Positions 1 through 4,698 of a stretch of DNA of 6,862 bases are shown in pieces. A program made the position numbers and the translations under genes. The DNA comes from JAFGSG01 sp964626055 (GTDB lineage: Bacteria > Spirochaetota > UBA4802 > JAFGDQ01): contig CAZVDF010000085.1 of NCBI GenBank assembly GCA_964626055.1, positions 1 through 6,862 of the forward strand, in the 5' to 3' direction. The notes beneath the pieces are model-generated. The model had not been told where the DNA came from. It was given only the letters and a program-made list of their open reading frames with translations, and made no database searches. Every line of letters starts with the position of its first letter. The stretch's first letter is position 1.

Positions 1-190
1 AAATTGATAATAATCTGATCATTCTATCGCAGATGTTTATAAAAAAGTCAGTCAACTTGAGTTATTTATAATTGGTTTTCTATATTATTCCTTATCTATT
101 ATCATTAATAAATTATTTCATACTAATATATGCCAGGAGACCGGAAGCTATAAATAAGCATTTTAACTCTATAGTTCTATCCAAGCCAGT

Positions 191-213
191 GCCCCCTCCG
201 GGGGATAGGGGGC
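191..213. repeat. GC-rich palindrome, possibly a REP-like intergenic repeat unit
   Basis: Perfect 7-bp inverted arms, GCCCCCT (191-197) and AGGGGGC (207-213), enclose a 9-nt loop that itself contains GGGGG. An alternative hairpin pairs CCCCC (192-196) with GGGGG (200-204). The element is a sharp island of G and C in DNA that is otherwise mostly A and T. No T-run follows on the plus strand, so it is a poor intrinsic terminator. Small C-run/G-run palindromes of this kind often occur as dispersed intergenic repeats, but only one copy is present here, so the repeat label is inference. Confidence 0.4.
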
Positions 214-338
214 TAAGTATATTCACAACAATTACATATTCTCTTTTTTATTCACGTTTCCCAACATTTCGGAATGAGTCAAAAATTTTATTAATGTTAA
301 TTTAATTATAGCCGGCAATTAAAAAAATATTCCTTGAC

Positions 339-367
339 TTGAATGTTTAAAGTAAGATTTTTATAAT
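339..367 (+). promoter_or_regulatory. Sigma-70-like promoter for the MarR-Nudix unit
   Basis: TTGAAT at 339-344 (four of six matches to TTGACA) and a perfect TATAAT at 362-367 are separated by exactly 17 nt. Transcription would begin near 374, giving a leader of about 120 nt before the MarR start at 496. A TTGACT hexamer overlaps just upstream (334-339), but its spacing to the -10 is too long (22 nt). The call rests only on match to consensus and on position upstream of a gene in AT-rich DNA, where chance matches are fairly common. Confidence 0.55.
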
Positions 368-479
368 TATAGATGCAACTATTATTCTTATCAAATTACC
401 GGATTGCGTTTTAAAGCTATTAAAGGTTTTCGTATTTAACGCGATTGTTCCCGAAACAGGTTATTGATTTTACTTTAAA
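346..479. promoter_or_regulatory. Inverted 10-mer pair, possible operator half-sites
   Basis: TTTAAAGTAA at 346-355 lies within the spacer of the candidate promoter. Its exact reverse complement, TTACTTTAAA, lies at 470-479, 16 nt before the MarR start codon. MarR proteins often repress their own genes by binding inverted repeats that overlap promoters. Here the arms are 114 nt apart and each arm is not itself palindromic, so a classic single MarR operator is not shown. Chance is a real possibility in DNA of this composition. Confidence 0.2.
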
Positions 480-495
480 AATTATCATTAAATAA

Positions 496-1023
496 ATGAA
501 TCTTAAGAAGAATATACCGGCAAAAAAAAATATCAATAAAATTGAATTAAAAGCATTATCCAGAGAAATAAACCGGATATCACAGGAAGTTCAAATGGCT
601 TCCGTTATAGCTATTAATTCGACTGAAGAAATCATTGCCGATTTTCAAAAAAGAGAATGGAACAGAACCGAATCCACACGTGCCGGATTCCGCATACTGA
701 ATATACTTACAAAATACGGCGGACATATGCGGTTTACCGATATAAGTAAAAAAGTATTTAGATCCAAGTGCGCCGTCAGCAGGGTAATCAACAACCTGGA
801 AAAAGCGAGATTGGTAAAAAGGGAACAGGTCAGTAAGGACAGGAGAGAGAAAAGGATCTCCATAACGGAAAAAGGAATAGAATACATCGATGCGACAATG
901 CATCAAAGACGACTTATAGGCAGGCAGATCATGTCCTGCCTTAATGAGAAGGAAATGGAACAACTGATATATTTGCTGAAAACCATAAGAAAGCACATTC
1001 AGAATAATTTTCCGGTTAAATAA
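496..1023 (+). CDS. MarR-family winged helix-turn-helix transcriptional regulator
   Basis: A 175-residue cytoplasmic DNA-binding protein, somewhat longer than the usual 140-160 residues of MarR proteins because of a Lys-rich N-terminal stretch of about 20 residues. The winged helix spans about residues 62-127: helices around RFTDISKKVF, a recognition helix near residues 91-102 (CAVSRVINNLEK) and a basic wing with the typical D-R-R signature (D115-R116-R117) leading into ISITEKG. The flanking helices (about 25-55 and 130-168) would form the dimerisation domain. One cysteine (C92) sits at the start of the recognition helix and another is C148. A redox role for them is speculative. The ATG at 496 has no clear Shine-Dalgarno sequence but fits the domain start. 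The Nudix gene follows after 12 nt, so co-transcription is likely. The ligand and targets cannot be read from the sequence. Confidence 0.88.
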   Translation: MNLKKNIPAKKNINKIELKALSREINRISQEVQMASVIAINSTEEIIADFQKREWNRTESTRAGFRILNILTKYGGHMRFTDISKKVFRSKCAVSRVINNLEKARLVKREQVSKDRREKRISITEKGIEYIDATMHQRRLIGRQIMSCLNEKEMEQLIYLLKTIRKHIQNNFPVK

Positions 1024-1035
1024 AATTATTAAATA

Positions 1036-1611
1036 ATGGATAAATGGCTTAAACAAAAGCAGCACAAATTATTTGAAGGAAATATATTATCGCTTAATCG
1101 ACTGGAATGCCATAATTCTAAAAAAAGAATTAATCATTCATTTTTTACTTTAGAATCTCCCGATTGGATCACCATTGTCGCTTTAACCGAAGATGAAAAA
1201 TTCATATTGGTACGTCAGCATCGGCTCGGTAATGATCAGATTACCCTGGAAACACCCGGAGGATTAGTCGAAAGTAATGAATCTCCCCAGGATTCGGCTG
1301 TCCGGGAACTGCGTGAAGAGACCGGATATGAAGCAGGCCGGATATATTTATTAAAAAAGCTGTATGTTAATCCCGCGATTTTTAATAATTTTATTTATTT
1401 TTTCTATGCCGGGAATTGTAAAAAAATAAACGAGCAGGCGCTTGATATCTCTGAAGATATCGATGTCATAATTTTATCCCGCGACGAGATAGTTGAATTG
1501 ATCATAAATAATGGAATCGATCATTCAGTAGTGATTACTGCGTTATATTTATTTTTTTTCTCAAAATGGTGCGGCTGGAAAGATAATTTTATTAAAAGAC
1601 TATTATTATAA
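1036..1611 (+). CDS. Nudix hydrolase, ADP-ribose pyrophosphatase-like
   Basis: A 191-residue cytoplasmic hydrolase that should cleave a nucleoside diphosphate linked to another moiety, using Mg2+ or Mn2+. The Nudix box GX5EX7REUXEEXGU is complete at residues 76-98: G76, E82, R90-E91-L92, E94-E95 and G97-Y98. Before it lies a beta strand followed by ILVRQHR and LETPGG, the arrangement typical of ADP-ribose pyrophosphatases (NudF/YjhB-like relatives). A proline (P113) about 15 residues after the box is a feature reported for the ADP-ribose subgroup. GDP-mannose or other sugar nucleotides remain possible substrates. The C-terminus ends in a hydrophobic and then basic helix (FFFSKW, IKRLLL). It lies 12 nt after the MarR gene and probably shares its transcript. 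No Shine-Dalgarno sequence is evident before the ATG, so translation may be coupled to MarR. Confidence 0.88.
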   Translation: MDKWLKQKQHKLFEGNILSLNRLECHNSKKRINHSFFTLESPDWITIVALTEDEKFILVRQHRLGNDQITLETPGGLVESNESPQDSAVRELREETGYEAGRIYLLKKLYVNPAIFNNFIYFFYAGNCKKINEQALDISEDIDVIILSRDEIVELIINNGIDHSVVITALYLFFFSKWCGWKDNFIKRLLL

Positions 1612-1703
1612 TAACCTCCCCTCAATAAGCTGTCATTGTAATATCGATTCTTCCTTCAAAAAACCGGCAGTAGCTCTTAATTAATAATTTCATCGAAGAA
1701 TTG

Positions 1704-2219
1704 TCATTTGAGATTAATTTTCATTTTTGTGATCATTTCCAATGCAAAATTTTTTGCATCGATCATGTCGTTCTCGTCAGGATTATTTATCGCACTTGAC
1801 GCTTCTTCCACCCATGCTTTATGTTGCTCATTTTTTATCAGCTTCTCCAGTAAGTTGCGGTCTACTTTCCCGCGGCAGCCAAAATGTCCCAACACCTTTG
1901 ATCTGGAAGCCAGCCCTAATGCATGCTCAAATGCCTGTTTCGCCAAAATACCGCCTCTTAAAGATCCGTGCGTTGAGAAAAATGCGATATATTGATCGTC
2001 ATCCATTTTTGAAATTAAATCCGCCGCTTTGATCGGCACGCTGTGGCCCTGCACAGGGAAACCGTAAAAAATTAAATCGTAGCCGGACAAATTCGGGATG
2101 TCCTGCACTTTTTTTATCTCTTTTTTTAAGTTATTATCGGAAGGGATCGCACTATGTATTGCTTTTGCTATTTTTTCTGTATTGCCTGTTTCGGAATAAT
2201 AAGCTACAAGAACTTTCAT
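1704..2219 (-). CDS. Flavodoxin-family protein (FMN-binding)
   Basis: A 171-residue protein of flavodoxin fold, expected to carry FMN and act as a cytoplasmic electron carrier or as a reductase partner. The N-terminus has the FMN phosphate-binding loop directly after the first strand: MKVLVAYYSETGNTE, with S9-E10-T11-G12-N13-T14. A second strand ends in FYGFPVQGHS (residues 51-60), where the isoalloxazine-contacting loop is expected. A third strand, FFSTHGS (81-87), precedes a Gly-rich turn. Two cysteines are absent from the flavin loops; a single C115 occurs in FGCRGKVD. The start is supported by AGGAGA (2232-2227) seven nt upstream. The gene converges with the Nudix gene across 92 nt and appears to be a single-gene unit. 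The redox partner is not identifiable, and relatives include many uncharacterised stand-alone flavodoxins of anaerobes. Confidence 0.87.
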   Translation of the reverse strand: MKVLVAYYSETGNTEKIAKAIHSAIPSDNNLKKEIKKVQDIPNLSGYDLIFYGFPVQGHSVPIKAADLISKMDDDQYIAFFSTHGSLRGGILAKQAFEHALGLASRSKVLGHFGCRGKVDRNLLEKLIKNEQHKAWVEEASSAINNPDENDMIDAKNFALEMITKMKINLK

Positions 2220-2255
2220 AAAGATCTCTCCTGAGAATTGAAGTAAAAATAGTGA

Positions 2256-2261
2256 ATTATA
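2256..2261 (-). promoter_or_regulatory. Candidate -10 element for the flavodoxin gene
   Basis: On the minus strand this reads as a perfect TATAAT, 36 nt upstream of the flavodoxin start codon, so a transcript would begin near 2249 and contain the AGGAGA ribosome site. No good -35 hexamer occurs 16-18 nt further upstream and no extended -10 TG is present, so this is only a moderate candidate. Confidence 0.35.
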
Positions 2262-2349
2262 TTAATGGGATATTTTTTGATTATTCTGATTTTTATTCGA
2301 TATAGATATAAAAAATTCAGCCCGCCGGGAAGTCAATCGAATTTCTCCT

Positions 2350-2462
2350 AATTTTTAAAAAAAATAGTATCGAATTTTTGCAATCGCAAATATAAAATTA
2401 AAGATATAAAAATATATATATAAATGATATACTCAATCAGCTCTCAATTTTTAAAAAAAATA
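2350..2462. repeat. Direct repeat of a 17-mer A/T tract
   Basis: The 17-mer AATTTTTAAAAAAAATA occurs at 2350-2366 and again at 2446-2462, 96 nt apart start to start. Each copy is preceded by a similar pyrimidine stretch (CTCCT and CTCTC). The spacing is about nine helical turns. It may be a protein-binding or curvature element upstream of the signalling cluster, but low-complexity composition makes chance recurrence plausible. Confidence 0.3.
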
Positions 2463-2519
2463 TAAACTTATTCGGAAATAATTTTTTAAAGCTGTGATTT
2501 TATTAAAAAAAATTTTTTC

Positions 2520-2548
2520 TTGAATATATTTAATATTTAGATTACAAT
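2520..2548 (+). promoter_or_regulatory. Sigma-70-like promoter for the signalling cluster
   Basis: TTGAAT (2520-2525) and TACAAT (2543-2548, five of six matches to TATAAT) are separated by exactly 17 nt. A transcript would start near 2555, leaving a leader of about 55 nt before the ATG at 2611. The hexamers and spacing closely resemble the candidate promoters at 339-367 and 3875-3903, which strengthens the case that all three are used by the housekeeping sigma factor. Confidence 0.55.
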
Positions 2549-2610
2549 AAATTCTGTTTTCAAAACTGTTAAACCCTGACTTAAAGAGATTCGTTCTACG
2601 GCTGACAAGT

Positions 2611-3864
2611 ATGATAGCAAAGAAAGCATTGTTTGTTGAAGATAGCAAAGTTCAGGCAAGAGCAATAGCAGAAGCGCTTCGCGAAAGAAACATTGAAGTT
2701 GATATTGCAGAGAACGGCCGGGAAGCTATTTTAAAATATGAAAAGAACCAGTATCCGGTCGTAATAACGGATATTGAAATGCCCGTTATGAACGGAGAAG
2801 AGCTGATTCGCCGTTTAAATTCCTTCCAGTTCCCCCCGATTATTTTCGTACAGACTGTTCATTACGAACCTGAAGTAATAGTAAATATAATGAAAAATCA
2901 CATTTATGATTATCTCAAAAAGCCTCTTCAGGTAGATGAGCTGGCACTCAAGCTCAATAACGCATTTGAGCTAGCCGAATTAAGAAAAACAAAAATTCTG
3001 ATAGAGCAGGAAAAAATCGTAAAACTCGAAAATCAGCTGGTATGGTATAAATGGAAGGAAAAGGCCAGCAGTTCGATGAATATAGGAAAAGGGAAAACTA
3101 TTATTGACGACATGCAGAGGGCATTTAACCAGGGGATAGGAACTGGCGCTCTCGTGACCTGCCTGGAAATGCTTACTTCCGGAGTAACTAAAAACACGGA
3201 CGGTTATAAGATCGACAGTCAGATTTTTGACTTTGTTGTCGATACGCTTTCGAATGCCAAGCGCGCAATGGATATGATGACGGAAATCAATCAGATACAG
3301 CTTACCGCACCTATAAAAAAGAATCTTTCATTCAGTGAATATTATGATTTTGTTAAGGATATTGTTAAAAATTGCAAAGAATTCGAGAAAATCAGAAATA
3401 ATCATATTTTACTGAATGATTTCGATTTAAACAGCAGGCAATACATCTCCATGGATACCGATCAGGTTGGAAAGGCAATTAAAGAGCTGATACTCAACGC
3501 GCTTAAATATTCAATTAGAGATTCGTCGGTTTACGTGATCGTTAAGCCAATGGATAAAGGAATCGCTCTTCACATACTGAACGAACCGGTGACGGATAGC
3601 GAAGGCCATAAAGGGATCCCTATGGGATACGAGTCCATAATATTTGATCCGTTTTTCAGGCTGAATAAATCGGTGCAGGAAGAATATAAAACACTGGATT
3701 ACGGGCTTGGCCTGACGCTGGTTGAGAATATTGCGGTAAAGCACGGCGGCAGTATAGAGCTTACTAACATTAAAGATTACACCGACCTGTCCAGAGGAGA
3801 TTGCGAGAAAGTAATGGCAATGTTTACTCTCCCGGTTTCGACAAACGGATTTAAAAAGGGATGA
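2611..3864 (+). CDS. Receiver-domain protein with C-terminal histidine-kinase-like ATPase domain
   Basis: A 417-residue cytoplasmic protein with no membrane segment. Residues 3-120 form a response-regulator receiver domain with the acidic pair E10-D11, phosphoacceptor D54 (VITDIEMP), T82 and K104 (KKP). A charged, probably coiled-coil helix (about 115-150) leads into a helical region (150-235). Residues about 285-410 form an HATPase_c domain: N-box with E292 and N296 (KELILNALKYS), F-box IFDPFFR (344-350) and G2 box DYGLGLTLVENI (363-374). Two features are odd. There is no histidine between residues 98 and 264, so no conventional H-box exists, and the G1 position reads ILNEP instead of the usual D-x-G-x-G. 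Autophosphorylation is therefore doubtful. It may control another protein through regulated ATPase binding, phosphorylate a non-histidine residue, or use a partner's histidine. The start has no strong Shine-Dalgarno site but lies at the expected beginning of the first receiver strand. A 91-nt gap separates it from the CheY gene. Confidence 0.82.
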   Translation: MIAKKALFVEDSKVQARAIAEALRERNIEVDIAENGREAILKYEKNQYPVVITDIEMPVMNGEELIRRLNSFQFPPIIFVQTVHYEPEVIVNIMKNHIYDYLKKPLQVDELALKLNNAFELAELRKTKILIEQEKIVKLENQLVWYKWKEKASSSMNIGKGKTIIDDMQRAFNQGIGTGALVTCLEMLTSGVTKNTDGYKIDSQIFDFVVDTLSNAKRAMDMMTEINQIQLTAPIKKNLSFSEYYDFVKDIVKNCKEFEKIRNNHILLNDFDLNSRQYISMDTDQVGKAIKELILNALKYSIRDSSVYVIVKPMDKGIALHILNEPVTDSEGHKGIPMGYESIIFDPFFRLNKSVQEEYKTLDYGLGLTLVENIAVKHGGSIELTNIKDYTDLSRGDCEKVMAMFTLPVSTNGFKKG

Positions 3865-3874
3865 TTATTTAATC

Positions 3875-3903
3875 TTGATATTTTTTTTATCAGGAGTTAT
3901 AAT
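3875..3903 (+). promoter_or_regulatory. Strong sigma-70-like promoter before the CheY gene
   Basis: TTGATA (3875-3880, five of six matches) and a perfect TATAAT (3898-3903) are separated by 17 nt, which includes a run of eight T. Transcription would begin near 3910, with a leader of about 45 nt before the CheY start at 3956. The same bases could form a weak U-loop hairpin (CTTGATA at 3874-3880 with TATCAGG at 3888-3894), but this lacks a GC stem and a trailing T-run, so a terminator is unlikely. This is the best promoter match in the window. Confidence 0.6.
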
Positions 3904-3955
3904 AATAATACGGTTTCAGCAAATCTCAATGCACATTTGACGAGGATGGTTCAAG

Positions 3956-4318
3956 ATGAAAGGAAATATTCTTATTGTTGACGATTCGACTGCGATCAGA
4001 AAATCAATGCGTTTTATTCTGGAGAAAGAAGGGTATGTCGTGAATGAAGCTTCCAACGGCGCTGACTGCATAAGTAAAATTCAACCTGAAACAAATCTTA
4101 TCATAAGCGATGTAAATATGCCGGAAATGGACGGCGTGGAGATGCTCAGGAAGATACGCGGATCCGGCCAGTACAGGACCATACCGGTGATCATACTGAC
4201 TACCGTTTCCCAGGAAGATATGATGAAAAAAGGGAAGGATATGGGAGCTACCGCGTGGCTGTTAAAGCCTTTCAAACCGGAAAATCTTATTGGTGTGATC
4301 AACAAAGTAATTGGGTGA
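3956..4318 (+). CDS. CheY-like single-domain response regulator
   Basis: A 120-residue stand-alone receiver domain, the usual length for CheY, with no output domain. All key residues are present: acidic pair D9-D10 (ILIVDDS), phosphoacceptor D52 (IISDVNMPEMDG), T82 in strand 4 (VIILTT) and K104-P105 in strand 5 (WLLKPF). F106 stands where Escherichia coli CheY has the Tyr switch residue. It should accept phosphate from the CheA encoded two genes downstream and pass the signal to a motor or another target. GAGGA at 3942-3946 lies nine nt before the ATG. The gene has its own candidate promoter and is followed after 35 nt by the STAS gene. Because there is no motor gene here, a non-motility output (surface response, phosphate sink) is equally possible. 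Confidence 0.88.
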   Translation: MKGNILIVDDSTAIRKSMRFILEKEGYVVNEASNGADCISKIQPETNLIISDVNMPEMDGVEMLRKIRGSGQYRTIPVIILTTVSQEDMMKKGKDMGATAWLLKPFKPENLIGVINKVIG

Positions 4319-4340
4319 AAGCAGTAAATATTCAGCAGAA

Positions 4341-4346
4341 AAAGGA
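4341..4346 (+). promoter_or_regulatory. Ribosome binding site of the STAS gene
   Basis: AAAGGA seven nt before the ATG at 4354 supports this start for the small STAS protein. The next in-frame ATG codons (residues 14 and 15) would cut into the first strand of the fold. Confidence 0.6.
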
Positions 4347-4353
4347 ATAACCA

Positions 4354-4698
4354 ATGGCATTTATACACTGCACAAAACGGAATGAAACTTTAATGATGTG
4401 TTTTAAAGGTAAAATGACAGTGGAAATAGCACCGAAGATAAAAAAAGGCCTTCTCCGGTTATATAATCAAAAAGCGTCCAAATATTACGTGGATTTCTCT
4501 GAAATAACTGATGTGGATATTACATTTGTCCAGCTTATGATAGCCTTTAATTTAAAAATAAAAAGTATAAACGCACAATTATTTATTCTTCAGAATAAAA
4601 TCGGGAACAAGCTGCTGGAAGATTTGAAGATCATTGGAATTGATCTTAGTAAGTTTTTTTTAATAGCAGAAGGTGATCATGAATTTACAAGAAAATAA
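4354..4698 (+). CDS. STAS-domain protein (anti-sigma-antagonist-like) in a chemotaxis cluster
   Basis: A 114-residue cytoplasmic protein formed by one STAS domain, the fold of SpoIIAA/RsbV antagonists and of small STAS proteins found beside cheA genes in several phyla. The pattern is beta strands (LMMCFKGKMT), a helix (24-40), strand YYVDFSEITDVD (44-55), then the helix TFVQLMIAFNLKIKS and a strand AQLFILQNK. In SpoIIAA-type proteins the loop before this helix reads D-S-S-G. Here it reads D55-I56-T57-F58, keeping a hydroxyl residue (Thr57) at the phosphorylated position but losing the preceding Ser and the Gly. It could therefore be a phosphorylatable switch, or a purely structural partner such as an adaptor of the CheA-receptor complex. 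Its last 20 nt overlap the cheA start, which implies translational coupling and roughly matched dosage with the kinase. Assignment to the fold is fairly firm; the function is inferred. Confidence 0.75.
   Translation: MAFIHCTKRNETLMMCFKGKMTVEIAPKIKKGLLRLYNQKASKYYVDFSEITDVDITFVQLMIAFNLKIKSINAQLFILQNKIGNKLLEDLKIIGIDLSKFFLIAEGDHEFTRK
4669..4681 (+). promoter_or_regulatory. Ribosome binding site deciding the cheA start
   Basis: GAAGG (4669-4673) followed by TGATC and then ATG at 4679 closely matches the complement of the 16S rRNA 3' end, with a 5-nt spacer. An in-frame GTG at 4673 is inside this ribosome site, so it cannot easily be the start. The ATG at 4679 is preferred, giving a 666-residue protein. 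The site lies within the STAS coding sequence. Confidence 0.7.

Larger units (their letters stand above)
1..495. other. AT-rich intergenic region without a credible gene
   Basis: No convincing coding sequence was found on either strand. The longest open frame (72-305, plus) starts with TTG, has no ribosome binding site, is rich in Ile/Leu/Tyr/Phe as expected of translated AT-rich DNA, and resembles nothing I recognise. The stretch holds a GC-rich palindrome at 191-213, a sigma-70-like promoter at 339-367 and inverted 10-mers at 346-355 and 470-479. No tail of an upstream gene is recognisable at the left edge. Confidence 0.6.
2220..2610. other. Divergent AT-rich intergenic region
   Basis: This 391-nt gap separates the minus-strand flavodoxin gene from the plus-strand signalling cluster. 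It is extremely AT-rich, with an alternating AT run near 2408-2422 and several A and T tracts that could bend DNA or bind nucleoid proteins. It contains candidate promoters in both directions, a repeated 17-mer (2350-2366 and 2446-2462) and the small inverted repeat TTTGC-AATC-GCAAA (2378-2391 region). The one notable open frame, on the minus strand at 2451-2648, overlaps the real hybrid gene start and looks spurious. No RNA gene was recognised. Confidence 0.6.

Noticed and set aside
72..305. Open frame of 77 codons on the plus strand
   Set aside because: It starts with TTG without a ribosome site, has a composition typical of translated AT-rich noncoding DNA, is interrupted in character by the GC palindrome, and shows no family signature.
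1..495. CRISPR array, tRNA or riboswitch in the left intergenic region
   Set aside because: No regularly spaced repeats, no cloverleaf-compatible sequence with a T-loop motif, and no riboswitch consensus I can recognise.
580..1065. Long minus-strand open frames opposite the MarR gene
   Set aside because: They are antisense shadows of a clear winged-helix gene, with Phe/Leu/Ser-rich nonsense composition and no ribosome sites.
1612..1703. Bidirectional terminator between the converging Nudix and flavodoxin genes
   Set aside because: The only inverted repeat seen (ATTCTTC at 1647-1653 with GAAGAAT at 1695-1701) has short AT-rich arms, a 41-nt loop and no T-run, so it is not credible as an intrinsic terminator.
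1708..2032. Plus-strand open frames within the flavodoxin gene
   Set aside because: They lie opposite a well-supported flavodoxin with an intact FMN loop, and their products match no recognisable pattern.
3874..3894. Terminator hairpin after the receiver-ATPase gene
   Set aside because: The stem is AT-rich with a G-U pair, the T-run is in the loop rather than after the stem, and the same bases fit a promoter much better.
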